A DNA stretch of 64,000 nt. It comes from Dyadobacter luteus. GTDB lineage: Bacteria > Bacteroidota > Bacteroidia > Cytophagales > Spirosomataceae. Below, in pieces: positions 16,798 to 25,392 of the stretch; the first letter of the stretch is position 1; every line of letters begins with the position of its first letter. The notes under the pieces are model-generated. The model made no database searches. It was not told where the DNA came from and was given only the letters and a program-made list of their open reading frames with translations. The stretch lies in assembly GCF_003383615.1 (NCBI RefSeq), contig NZ_QNUL01000025.1, forward strand, positions 37,605-101,604, written 5' to 3'. The position numbers and the translations under genes were made by a program.

Positions 16798-17745
16798 TTA
16801 AATTTCTTTCTTTTTTGTATAGGCTTTTAGTTTCTTCAGCACCTTCCTGCTAGCCGGAGCAATCGTTCCATGCTTATGATCCTGAGGGATTTTCACCTGT
16901 GATGAGATGTTCTCAAACTTGACAAAATCTCTCGTTTTTACGACACCATAGGTTTTGTCCCGGTATTGATCAAAATAAATGAGCCAGTCTTTACCGACTT
17001 TCTGAACAGTTGGCCCTTCAGTAAGAAACCCTGTAAATGGCGCTGACACATCCTTGTATGGCCCCAGCGCATGATCCGCATAAGCGACTTTTATATTACG
17101 GTTCGGACGGGTATTGTCCTTTAAAACCAACACATACTTCCCTGCCTGCTTTTTTACAATCACAGCATCTATCACACTGAAACCCGGATCCAGAAACAGT
17201 GCTGCTTTGCTGAAACTTACAAAATCCTTTGTTTTGGTATAATACATCCGGTGGTTGTTCTTTTCATCCTCCTCTCCTTTTTCAAACTTAAAAGGAATGG
17301 TTGACGCCCAGATGATAATGAACTCTCCTGACTGATCGTCATAAAACAGTTCCGGTGCCCATACGTTTACAACTTCCGGTTCATGCTCCATCACAGGGAT
17401 AAACCGTTGCTGTGACCAGTTGGCAAGATCTTGTGAACTGGCGTAGCCAAAACCTTTGTCCCCTTTCCAGTTCGTAGTCCAAACCAAATGAAATATTCCG
17501 TCAGGTCCCTGGACAATAGATGGGTCCCTCATCAGTTTCCCACCGACCTCTGGTTTCAGAAAAGTCCGGTTCAGATCTTCCCAATTGTAGCCGTCGTTGC
17601 TGTAAGCTATATGTAACCCATCCGTTGCAGGTTCACGAAAGGATGTGAATACATAACTTTGCTTCTGACATGAACCCAATAGAATTAATGCTGACAGAGC
17701 ACCTGAAGCGGCAAAACCCCTGAAATTGAAGGTATGCTTAATCAT
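16798..17745 (-). CDS. GH43-type glycosidase lipoprotein (arabinosidase/xylosidase-like)
   Basis: A 315-residue lipoprotein starting at MIKHTFNFRGFAASG; the signal ends in LILLGSC. The body is a five-bladed beta-propeller with the three GH43 acidic positions visible: MRDPSI (base), VIDAVIV (pKa modulator) and FLTEGPTV (acid), plus VWAPELFYD. GH43 enzymes release arabinofuranose, xylose or galactose from plant glycans. It is the last gene of the long minus-strand sugar operon. Its start overlaps the ABC permease stop by 8 bases, so translation is coupled, and the released sugar is probably the one the transporter imports. An alternative start at 17766 would add seven residues. Confidence 0.85.
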   Translation of the reverse strand: MIKHTFNFRGFAASGALSALILLGSCQKQSYVFTSFREPATDGLHIAYSNDGYNWEDLNRTFLKPEVGGKLMRDPSIVQGPDGIFHLVWTTNWKGDKGFGYASSQDLANWSQQRFIPVMEHEPEVVNVWAPELFYDDQSGEFIIIWASTIPFKFEKGEEDEKNNHRMYYTKTKDFVSFSKAALFLDPGFSVIDAVIVKKQAGKYVLVLKDNTRPNRNIKVAYADHALGPYKDVSAPFTGFLTEGPTVQKVGKDWLIYFDQYRDKTYGVVKTRDFVKFENISSQVKIPQDHKHGTIAPASRKVLKKLKAYTKKKEI

Positions 17746-18712
17746 TTTTTGAATTTGACTTATCAATGATAACTGCGAGCAAAATCACCAATCCTTTTAC
17801 TACCTGCTGCCAGAACGGAGAAACGTTCAGTAATACCAAACCGTTGTTCAATACGCCAATGATAATTGCCCCCTGAACTGTACCGAGAATGCTACCCCGT
17901 CCACCCGAAAGCGATGTCCCGCCGATCACTACAGCAGCGATCGAATCCAGCTCATAACTGATACCGGCATTGGGCTGAGCTGAATCGAGTCGGGATGTCA
18001 CCAGTAAGCCTCCAATTCCCGCCAATGCCCCTGCTATGGTATACACGATGATTTTCACCTTGTTTACATTGATTCCCGACAATTTCGCTGCACTTTCATT
18101 TCCTCCGATGGCATAGATATAGCGTCCCAGTCGCGTCTTATTCGTCACAAATAATGCAACAGCCACAATGATTCCTGAGATCCAGACAGGAACAGGAATC
18201 CCCAGAAACCAGCCTGTCCCGAAATATAGGAACTTGTCACCCAGGCCACTGATCGGAAAGCCCTGGGTCCATAGCATCGTCAGCCCGCGTGCAACCGTCA
18301 GCATAGCCAGCGTCGCTACAAATGGTGGAACTTTAAACCTCGTGATTGTAAATCCACTGAAAGCGCCCAACGCTGAACCAGTAAGCACCCCCGCGAGTAC
18401 CGCTCCCAATATGGTAAAACCTATATACAGATTATTTGATGGAATTTCGATCCCGTTTTTCAGAAGTCCGGCCGTAATGGCACCGCAAAGTGCAAGCACT
18501 GAGCCTACGGAAAGGTCAATACCGGCAGTCAATACGATCAAGGTCATTCCGGTTGAGATACAAATATTGACAGAGATCTGCCGCATCACGTTCCATAGGT
18601 TGGATACGGTCAGAAATTTATCTGACAGTATACTCAACCCCAGACAAAGGATAAAAAGCGCGATTAACGATTGGAAGCGAAGTAATCTGGACTTGTATAA
18701 TGCTATATTCAT
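17738..18712 (-). CDS. RbsC-like sugar ABC transporter permease
   Basis: A 324-residue integral membrane protein of the ribose/xylose/AraH permease family. It has many hydrophobic segments, and the family stretches ICISTGMTLIVLTAGIDLSV, GFTITRFKVPPFVATLAML, YAIGGNESAAKLSGI and ELDSIAAVVIGGTSLSGGRG. It forms the inner-membrane channel with the ATPase encoded 63 bases upstream and the binding protein two genes further. Length matches the family. Such high-affinity sugar ABC importers are less common in Bacteroidota than SusCD systems, so its place in this operon is informative. Sugar identity is not readable from the permease. Confidence 0.95.
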   Translation of the reverse strand: MNIALYKSRLLRFQSLIALFILCLGLSILSDKFLTVSNLWNVMRQISVNICISTGMTLIVLTAGIDLSVGSVLALCGAITAGLLKNGIEIPSNNLYIGFTILGAVLAGVLTGSALGAFSGFTITRFKVPPFVATLAMLTVARGLTMLWTQGFPISGLGDKFLYFGTGWFLGIPVPVWISGIIVAVALFVTNKTRLGRYIYAIGGNESAAKLSGINVNKVKIIVYTIAGALAGIGGLLVTSRLDSAQPNAGISYELDSIAAVVIGGTSLSGGRGSILGTVQGAIIIGVLNNGLVLLNVSPFWQQVVKGLVILLAVIIDKSNSKND

Positions 18713-18775
18713 TTTAGCTGTGCGCTATAGACCGTTCAGTTTTTCCGGTCAATGGATCAGTTTAATTTCTTTTTG

Positions 18776-20287
18776 TTAAGCTGCGTATACGGATTTGGGA
18801 ATGGCCGCTTTAAGAATGGAATCTTCTGTGGCATCATTGACGGAAAACTCGGCGGTCAATACACCCTCGGCCATCACCAGCACCCTATCCGAAATGGCGA
18901 GAATTTCGGGTAGTTCAGAAGAAACCATAACGATTCCCAATCCATCATCTGCCAGCTGCATAATCAATTTGTATATCTCTGTTTTTGCATTGATGTCAAT
19001 ACCACGCGTAGGTTCATCCAGCAGCAACAGCCGGGGTTTGGTAGCCAGCCACTTGGCCAGTACAATCTTCTGCTGGTTACCTCCACTGAGATTTCCGGCC
19101 AATTGCTGTTGTGATGAAGTTTTGATTTTGAGATCGCTGATGTAACGGGTCGTCAGGTCTTCCTGCTTCTTGGTATTCAGCGTTCCAAATTCTTCCATAT
19201 CCTCCAGGGTGGTAAGGCACAAATTGGTTTGTACGTTCAAGCCCAGTACCAGGCCATCCTTTTTCCTGTCTTCGGGCACCAGCGCCAAACCGGCCTGTAT
19301 CGCTTTGGCAACTGAATCAATCTGAACGACCTGTCCATCCATAAGCACGGCTCCTTCCACACCTTTGTGTAAACCAAAAATTGTTTCCAGAAGCTCTGTC
19401 CTGCCTGCTCCCATTAAACCAAAAAGTCCGACGATTTCGCCTTTCCCAACCTGGAAACTGATATCTTTCAATAGTTTTTCACCCGTTCGTACGGGATGTT
19501 TCAGAGAAAGGTTTTTGACTTGTAAAATAGGTTCAGCGCATTGATTTGCACTCTTTTTACGAATCACTTCTATTTTCCTTCCTACCATTTTCTGTATCAG
19601 CACATCCTGACATATCCCTTCCATACTGCCCGATTCCACTGATTTGCCATCCCGCAACACGACATAATGATCAGCAATACGGAAAAGCTCATCCAGCTTG
19701 TGCGAAACATACACAATAGCCTTTCCTTCATTTTTCAGATCGTCAATGATATCAAAAAGTACTTCCACTTCACTTCCGGTGATTGCAGAAGTTGGCTCAT
19801 CCATAATAATCACTTCCGCATCAGTGAGCAGTGCCTTTGCAATTTCCACAATCTGCTGCTGCCCCACTTTCAACTTCACAACCAGAGCCTCGGGATTCAC
19901 ATGCAGTTTGAGCCTGTCAAGTAGCTCCTGCGTCCGTTTTCGCATGCGTTTTTTGTCTACTGTCCCATATTGCGTGATCAATTCCCGACCCAGGAAAATA
20001 TTTTCTGTGACACTCAGATAAGGAATCAGATTAAGCTCCTGATGAATGATAGCAATACCTCTGCGCTGCGCATCGGCAGGGCCGGTAAATCTCACAGGTT
20101 CCCCTTTGAACAATATCTCACCTTCAAAGTCGGGATATACCCCGGAAAGGATTTTCATCAGGGTAGATTTGCCTGCTCCATTCTCTCCGATTAAAGCTGT
20201 CACTTTCCCTCCTTCCAGTGACATACACACGTCCTGCAAGGCTAGCACTCCGGGAAATCTCTTGGTAATATTTTTGGCAACCAGCAT
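18776..20287 (-). CDS. RbsA-like sugar ABC transporter ATP-binding protein
   Basis: A 503-residue protein with two ABC domains in tandem. Domain 1 (about 1-225) has Walker A GENGAGKST near 34-42 and Walker B VIIMDEPTSAI. Domain 2 has LFGLMGAGRTE, the degenerate Walker A usual for RbsA-type proteins, the signature NLSGGNQQKI and the Walker B LLLLDEPTRGID. I start it at MLVAKNITKRFPGV; the frame to 20371 adds an unlikely N-terminus read from the AT-rich repeat gap. It energises import by the RbsC-like permease. The architecture is that of carbohydrate-uptake type-2 transporters. Confidence 0.95.
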   Translation of the reverse strand: MLVAKNITKRFPGVLALQDVCMSLEGGKVTALIGENGAGKSTLMKILSGVYPDFEGEILFKGEPVRFTGPADAQRRGIAIIHQELNLIPYLSVTENIFLGRELITQYGTVDKKRMRKRTQELLDRLKLHVNPEALVVKLKVGQQQIVEIAKALLTDAEVIIMDEPTSAITGSEVEVLFDIIDDLKNEGKAIVYVSHKLDELFRIADHYVVLRDGKSVESGSMEGICQDVLIQKMVGRKIEVIRKKSANQCAEPILQVKNLSLKHPVRTGEKLLKDISFQVGKGEIVGLFGLMGAGRTELLETIFGLHKGVEGAVLMDGQVVQIDSVAKAIQAGLALVPEDRKKDGLVLGLNVQTNLCLTTLEDMEEFGTLNTKKQEDLTTRYISDLKIKTSSQQQLAGNLSGGNQQKIVLAKWLATKPRLLLLDEPTRGIDINAKTEIYKLIMQLADDGLGIVMVSSELPEILAISDRVLVMAEGVLTAEFSVNDATEDSILKAAIPKSVYAA

Positions 20288-20366
20288 CTTCGATCCGTTT
20301 AAAACTCCCGTAACCAGAATAAAGTCTATCGTCGTACACCTGAACTCCCAACCACACAAAGCCCCA

Positions 20367-20429
20367 TTCACTCTTAATTCTCAACTCTTAAATCTTCATT
20401 CTTAACTCCTCATTCTTAATTCTTAATTC
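20367..20429. repeat. Degenerate short tandem repeat (GAATTAAGA-type on the minus strand)
   Basis: Read on the minus strand this is a run of related 7-9-base units, such as GAATTAAGA, GAATGAGGA, GTTAAGAATGAAGA and GAGTTGAGAATTAAGA. It covers the last codons of the DUF2291 gene and the start of the gap before the ATPase gene. The final residues of that protein (VELRIKNEELRMKI) are written in repeat units. Confidence 0.7.
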
Positions 20430-21035
20430 CACCGGAATCACCTCTACTCGTTTCAGATCCAAATACTCCCTGTTCAGCTCAATGGCCCCATGGAAAGAAA
20501 CAACGTCCCCTTTTTTCACTTTGGACCTGAATGGTGGAATTACCTTGTCGCGGATAATCTTATTGATTTCGGCAGATACGTTGTTAAAATCCATTGAATT
20601 CTCAAATTCGTTGATGTGTAGACTACCAGAAGCATCTCTCACTGCATTGCCGAATACATATTCTGTAGCCAGTCGTAACTCCGGTCTCTGGCCAGCCGAA
20701 TCAAGCCTGACAATCACTTCGTTTTCATCCACCGATATTACTTCGCCTTCTCCTTTCACCAGAAAATACCTGATATTACCTATTCCTAAGGCATGGGAAT
20801 ACTGCTCAAAAGCTTTGTCTTTTTCAGTTTGCAAAAGGGGTAGAAGTACATTGTAGGAAACCGATTTTTTCAATGCAGGAATTAGCCTCGCTGTCCAAAA
20901 TTCCCCGGCATATTTGGCAGCATTGAATGAACTCGTTCCTGCCTTCACCTCATCCAGAGCCTTGAAATAGACTGAGTTGTACGCGACAACCGCTACTACT
21001 GCCAGAAACACGATATATTTAACTGATTTTTTCAT
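20388..21035 (-). CDS. DUF2291-family protein of a sugar ABC operon
   Basis: A 215-residue protein with one N-terminal membrane or signal segment (YIVFLAVVAVVAYNSVYF, about 8-25) and a periplasmic body. DUF2291 proteins are regularly found next to RbsABC-type transporters; here it lies between the binding protein (3 bases away) and the ATPase. Recognisable parts are FNAAKYAGEFWTARLIPAL, KDKAFEQYSHALGIGNIRYF and KGDVVSFHGAIELN, the last resembling an OB-like fold. Its role is unproven; an accessory periplasmic part of the importer is the usual guess. The last 13 or so residues are encoded by a degenerate tandem repeat and are probably not ancestral. Confidence 0.82.
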   Translation of the reverse strand: MKKSVKYIVFLAVVAVVAYNSVYFKALDEVKAGTSSFNAAKYAGEFWTARLIPALKKSVSYNVLLPLLQTEKDKAFEQYSHALGIGNIRYFLVKGEGEVISVDENEVIVRLDSAGQRPELRLATEYVFGNAVRDASGSLHINEFENSMDFNNVSAEINKIIRDKVIPPFRSKVKKGDVVSFHGAIELNREYLDLKRVEVIPVELRIKNEELRMKI

Positions 21036-21038
21036 ATC

Positions 21039-21998
21039 CTATTCCTTTTTGCCGTAAGCCGCATAATTTTCAATGTTGTCTTTCCTGACCAGTTCCACAG
21101 CTACAGGCATTTTTTTAGGAAAATCTCTTTTACCTTTGAAATAAGCATCTGCAAAATTCGCTGCGGTTTCAGCCATCACTTCGGGGAACTGCATACCGGT
21201 TGCCATTATTTTCCCCTGCTGAATAGACAGGACTACGTCCTCTGCTCCGTCAAAACCAAATACTTTTACTTTATCAGCCTTACCCGAAGCCACCAGCGCC
21301 TGATACGCGCCCATGGCCATAGCGTCGTTTCCACAGAAAACAGCATCAATATCAGGCTGAGCCTGGAGAATGGATTCCAGCACCTCCATGGCTTTGTTGC
21401 GATCAAAATCTGCACTCTGTTGCGCCACCATTTTCAGATCAGGATAGTGATCCACTACGCTATGAAATCCTTTAGAGCGGTTCCATGTATTGTTGTCTCC
21501 CACCATTCCCAGAATTTCGACATACTTCCCTTTTTTATTGAGCGTCTCCACAAAGTATTTGGCAATCGAAACACAGCCGGAATAGCTGTCTGAGAGTATC
21601 TGTGAAGTGGCAGCGTCGTTGGCATTCACTTCTCTGTCCATACAAAAAACCGGAACACCCGCCGCTGTAGCATTTTTGACATTGATAATGGAGCCGTCTG
21701 CGTCAGTAGGATTGAATAAAATGGCGTTGTAGCCAGAAGCAATCGCATTTTCGAAGTGATCTGTTTCCTGTGCGGTGTTATTTTGCGAGTCAAATACTTT
21801 CGATTCATAACCCAGCTCTTTTGCTTTTGCCTGCGCTCTTTCCGCCAGGAAAACGAACCACGGATTATTCAGAGTGGAGACCACAATGGCTATTTTTTTA
21901 GGTTCGTCTGTAGTTTGTCTTGTTTTACAACGGATTAATGCAACTCCAAAAAGGACACACCCCAGCGCTGTCAGACATGATTTTAACAACTTGTTCAT
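21039..21998 (-). CDS. RbsB-like sugar-binding protein of the ABC importer
   Basis: A 319-residue periplasmic binding protein (peripla_BP_4 type). The N-terminus is hydrophobic and ends in a cysteine (VALIRC, C24), so it may be lipidated, although Arg before the Cys is unusual. Family landmarks are KIAIVVSTLNNPWFVFLAER, GYNAILFNPTDADGSI, GVPVFCMDREVN and AVFCGNDAMAMGAYQAL. The C-terminal hinge strand FGFDGAEDVVLSIQQGKIMA is clear. It would deliver one monosaccharide to the RbsC/RbsA pair. An aromatic NPWF near the start and the DRE motif are typical of pentose/hexose binders; exact specificity is not predictable. Confidence 0.94.
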   Translation of the reverse strand: MNKLLKSCLTALGCVLFGVALIRCKTRQTTDEPKKIAIVVSTLNNPWFVFLAERAQAKAKELGYESKVFDSQNNTAQETDHFENAIASGYNAILFNPTDADGSIINVKNATAAGVPVFCMDREVNANDAATSQILSDSYSGCVSIAKYFVETLNKKGKYVEILGMVGDNNTWNRSKGFHSVVDHYPDLKMVAQQSADFDRNKAMEVLESILQAQPDIDAVFCGNDAMAMGAYQALVASGKADKVKVFGFDGAEDVVLSIQQGKIMATGMQFPEVMAETAANFADAYFKGKRDFPKKMPVAVELVRKDNIENYAAYGKKE

Positions 21999-22057
21999 TG
22001 AAATTTTTCGGGTTAGGAAAAATACGTTAAGACATCAAACCTGAGATCCTAACTATA

Positions 22058-23467
22058 TTATTCAGGAAAAACTGTGACAATCACACGTTGATAGCGTGTC
22101 AAAGAAGGCGTACCGTCGTCTGTTACGGCTAAAATGATATGCAATGTTTCTGGTTTTGAAACCTTTGGCGCTACGAATGTAGTTTGCGCAGCTTCTGTAT
22201 TTTCGATCTTTATCGGTTCTTTGATCACATAAGTTCCAACCTCCGGATAATAGATCCATTTGAAAGATAACTTATTGCCATCAGGATCACTCGATCCGGA
22301 ACCATTCAGTGTCACAGCCTGACCGCTTTTAGCTGTCAGCTGATTGGCATGTTTTAACAAGGCTTTGGGTGGGTGATTTGCCTCCTTGAAAGGCTTGATC
22401 GTCCAGTCCATTCTGGCCGCAAAATCATGCTGAAATGCTTCTCTCCATCGCCACAAGGTAGCCTTGCTGCTCGTATGGTAATTACCATCCACACCCATTA
22501 CTTCATCGACAGCATCTGTGTAGATTGGGCGTGTTTCGGCCTCGTAAAACCACTTTTGCATACGTGGCGTATACAATTCGTAACGACCGCCCCATCCGCC
22601 ATATTCAGGATGTTCCGGCTCGTTCAGACCATTCGGAATGAGTCCTAAAAACGAGGGCGTATCTCCTTCCATCAGGAACTTGGTAAAAGGATATTCGGCA
22701 CCTAGCGGACCATGGTTACGAACGTTTGCATCCAGCCACGGATTGTCGACGATTTCAAAGTTAGCTCCAGTAAAACGGCCATGGAATTTATCTCCGCTTA
22801 TACCCGACCACAGCGCGTAGTGATAAGCACCTGCAGCATGGTAACCCGGGCTTCCCACATAAAACAAATCCGGGAACGTTTTGCGAATCCACGGACCCGT
22901 GTCGTCCTGATCTGAAATGGTATACATTCTGATTTTGGAAACAAACTTTTGTAAATCCTCCGGGGAACGCGTCATTCTTACTTTCCAGAGCGCCTGCGCC
23001 AGACAGTTTGCTCCACCCCAAACCGGGATCCAGACGGGCCGTTTGTCCTCTTTGTCAATTACTTTGATAATCCATTCCGATCCTTCTGAGTCTTTGCCTT
23101 TTCCAATCGCATCCATGCCGAACTCGGGCAAAGCAGACTTGGTGATGCTATTCAGATATTGTTCTGTCGGGAATCCCTTTTCATGCAAGAGCAGATTGTT
23201 CCGAACCTTTCCATAAGCTGTAATGAGTTGCCTGATTTTTTCCGGAGCGACCCTGCTCTTTTGATGAACGGATGTAGTCGCAACTAGGCCTTCTATATCC
23301 CATTGATTGGAATAGGTCAGAAACCGCACCAGCGACTGCGTATCATCGGGTTCATTTTCAATATCAGTGAGAATCAACACTCTTCGTTTCTCCGTATCAG
23401 CCTGCCCGTGGCATACAAATGCGGAAAAACTCATGAAAGCAAATAGCAAACTCTTAATCAAATTCAT
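22058..23467 (-). CDS. Secreted DUF1593 nucleoside-hydrolase-like protein (Sde182 type)
   Basis: A 469-residue exported protein (signal peptide about 1-22, ending CHGQ). The N-terminal two thirds are a nucleoside-hydrolase-like domain with the acidic start RVLILTDIENEPDDTQSLVR, WIPVWGGANCLAQALWKV and RMYTISDQDDTGPWIRKTFP. The C-terminal part (about 375-469; VTLNGSGSSDPDGNKLSFKW) is an Ig-like domain. The family (DUF1593, called cellulose-binding Sde182 in Pfam) is common in polysaccharide loci of marine and soil bacteria. The aspartates in DIENEPDD could bind calcium as in true nucleoside hydrolases. Within this operon it may cleave an N- or O-glycosidic bond to release the imported sugar; that is inference. 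Confidence 0.85.
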   Translation of the reverse strand: MNLIKSLLFAFMSFSAFVCHGQADTEKRRVLILTDIENEPDDTQSLVRFLTYSNQWDIEGLVATTSVHQKSRVAPEKIRQLITAYGKVRNNLLLHEKGFPTEQYLNSITKSALPEFGMDAIGKGKDSEGSEWIIKVIDKEDKRPVWIPVWGGANCLAQALWKVRMTRSPEDLQKFVSKIRMYTISDQDDTGPWIRKTFPDLFYVGSPGYHAAGAYHYALWSGISGDKFHGRFTGANFEIVDNPWLDANVRNHGPLGAEYPFTKFLMEGDTPSFLGLIPNGLNEPEHPEYGGWGGRYELYTPRMQKWFYEAETRPIYTDAVDEVMGVDGNYHTSSKATLWRWREAFQHDFAARMDWTIKPFKEANHPPKALLKHANQLTAKSGQAVTLNGSGSSDPDGNKLSFKWIYYPEVGTYVIKEPIKIENTEAAQTTFVAPKVSKPETLHIILAVTDDGTPSLTRYQRVIVTVFPE

Positions 23468-23497
23468 ATCGAAAGGAATAAATCAGGAATTTAAAAA

Positions 23498-24469
23498 TCA
23501 GTTCTGATCTTTAAGCAGATCCAGCGCTACTTCAGCAATACCTTTTTCTGAAATACCATAATGGTCGAAAATCTCCTGTTGAGAGCCAGTCACGGTATAT
23601 TCATCGGGCACGCCTATGATGCAGAAACGATTTGTAAACTGGTTTTGCAAAAGGAATGAGGCACACGCTTCTCCCAATCCGCCGTATACACTATGCTCTT
23701 CCACAGTGATAATCGGTTTTCCTTCCAGGGCTATGTTTTTAAGTTGTGTATAGTCGAGAGGTTTGATGGTATGCATACTCACTACACGCACCGAAATGTC
23801 AGACTCACGTTCCAGTTTCGCAGCCGCTTGTATCGCAGGAAATACGGTTTCCCCTGTTGCAATAATCGTCAGATCACTTCCCGTTTTTACGATGCGTGCT
23901 TTTCCAAAATCAAAAGTCTTTTCATCCTCTGAAAGCAATTGCATTGATTTCTTCCCAAAACGGAGGTAAACCGGAACGTCACTTTCAGCTGCTAAACGAA
24001 TGGCTTGCTCTGTTTCAAAATTATCAGCAGGGGCAACGATAATCAGATTATTGATTGTCCGTAAAACGGCAAAGTCGTGCAGACTATGGTGTGTCGATCC
24101 CAACGCTCCATAACTTACTCCGGCACTTATTCCTACCAGTTTTACCGGGTTGTCGGAGTAGGCGACATCGTTCTTGATCTGCTCCAGCGCCCTGGCAGTC
24201 AGAAAACAGGCAGGAGATACAGCAAAAACTTTTTTACCGGCAGATGCGAGTCCGGCTGATACCCCCACCAGATTTTGCTCTGCGATGCCCACTTCCACAA
24301 TCTGGTCCGGGAATTTTTTACCAAACGGAACCAATTTTCCGGACCCTCTTGAATCACTCGTAACCACGACAATATCCCTGTCTGTTTCTGCCAGTTGTTG
24401 TAAGGTGGCTGAAAAAACTTCAAGATTGGCCTGATTGCCTATAAGTATATTTTCGATCGTTGCATCCAC
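23498..24469 (-). CDS. Transketolase-like C-terminal subunit
   Basis: A 323-residue protein with the pyrimidine-binding and C-terminal domains of transketolase only. Landmarks are VGIAEQNLVGVSAGLASAGK (with the catalytic Glu that activates thiamine diphosphate), YGALGSTHHSLHDFAVLRTI and ITVEEHSVYGGLGEACAS. The matching N-terminal subunit is encoded 32 bases upstream, so the pair makes one split enzyme. Split transketolases of this kind often serve dedicated sugar or diol pathways, such as apulose-4-phosphate transketolase, rather than the pentose phosphate cycle. The neighbours here are an isomerase, a sugar importer and a DeoR regulator. Confidence 0.93.
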   Translation of the reverse strand: MDATIENILIGNQANLEVFSATLQQLAETDRDIVVVTSDSRGSGKLVPFGKKFPDQIVEVGIAEQNLVGVSAGLASAGKKVFAVSPACFLTARALEQIKNDVAYSDNPVKLVGISAGVSYGALGSTHHSLHDFAVLRTINNLIIVAPADNFETEQAIRLAAESDVPVYLRFGKKSMQLLSEDEKTFDFGKARIVKTGSDLTIIATGETVFPAIQAAAKLERESDISVRVVSMHTIKPLDYTQLKNIALEGKPIITVEEHSVYGGLGEACASFLLQNQFTNRFCIIGVPDEYTVTGSQQEIFDHYGISEKGIAEVALDLLKDQN

Positions 24470-24501
24470 TTTTTAAACATTTATAGTGATGAGTAAAACC
24501 C

Positions 24502-25326
24502 TTATATCGCCGCTTCCGGATCAGCCAATTCGCTCATTGCCAATTCATATTGAGCCGGATCCGGAACGCCATGATGCCATTTCAGCTGGTTTTCCATATA
24601 ACTGATTCCCTTGCCTTTTACCGTGTGTGCAATGATAAAACTTGGTTTTCCTTTCTCAAATGGCACAGCATCCAATGCTTCCTTTAGCTGGCCGATATCA
24701 TGTCCGTCCACATGGCGCACAGACCAACCGAACGCTTCCAGCTTTTTATCCACCGGATCAGTATTACAAACACTTTCCGTAGAGCCTGTTATCTGCAGAT
24801 TGTTCTTGTCCAGGATCGCGCACAGGTTGTCCAGTTTGTAGTGGGCCGCTGTCAAAGCAGCTTCCCAGTTGGATCCCTCGGGCAGCTCACCGTCACCCAG
24901 CAACGTAAACACGCGATAATCTTTTCCGTCCAGTTTCCCAGCAATGGCAGTACCTACACTAATAGGTAAGCCGTGTCCCAATGCTCCTGTGTTTTGCTCC
25001 ACACCGTGTACTTTCCGGGTAGGATGCCCGATGTAGTGCGATTTATACTTACAGAGCGTTTCCAGGTCCGACTCCGGGAAGAAACCTCTTGATGCCAACA
25101 CCACATACAAAGCCTCCACCGTATGACCTTTACTCTGTATGTACCGGTCACGGTCGGGCGAGCCAAATTGCTGCGGATCCACATTCAGCGTGTGGTTATA
25201 AAGCACATTGAGAATATCAATACATGATAAACTACCGCCGGTATGTCCTGCCTTGGCCTCGTAGATGTATTTGAGTATTTTACGCCGGTACTCCACCGAT
25301 TTGCGCGTAAGTTCCTGTTCCGACAT
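24502..25326 (-). CDS. Transketolase-like N-terminal subunit
   Basis: A 274-residue protein carrying the thiamine-diphosphate-binding half of transketolase: EAKAGHTGGSLSCIDILNVL, GHTVEALYVVLASRGFFP, GALGHGLPISVGTAIAGKL and the cofactor motif LLGDGELPEGSNWEAALTAA, then KGISYMENQLKWHHGVP. It ends where the pyrimidine domain would begin, and the next gene supplies that part. It is preceded by the sugar isomerase gene (66-base gap), so isomerase and split transketolase probably act in succession, with a kinase step between them that is not encoded in this operon. Confidence 0.93.
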   Translation of the reverse strand: MSEQELTRKSVEYRRKILKYIYEAKAGHTGGSLSCIDILNVLYNHTLNVDPQQFGSPDRDRYIQSKGHTVEALYVVLASRGFFPESDLETLCKYKSHYIGHPTRKVHGVEQNTGALGHGLPISVGTAIAGKLDGKDYRVFTLLGDGELPEGSNWEAALTAAHYKLDNLCAILDKNNLQITGSTESVCNTDPVDKKLEAFGWSVRHVDGHDIGQLKEALDAVPFEKGKPSFIIAHTVKGKGISYMENQLKWHHGVPDPAQYELAMSELADPEAAI

Positions 25327-25392
25327 GATGTTGTTGGAGTTAAAGTCCCGGATATTATAATCCGGGAGTATATAGTAAAGCCTTCGGAATAT

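Noticed and set aside
20288..20371. N-terminal extension of the RbsA-like ATPase
   Set aside because: It is read from the gap after the tandem repeat; the ABC fold begins at MLVAKNITK.
20367..20429. CRISPR-like array
   Set aside because: The units are only 7-9 bases, degenerate and without spacers or cas genes.
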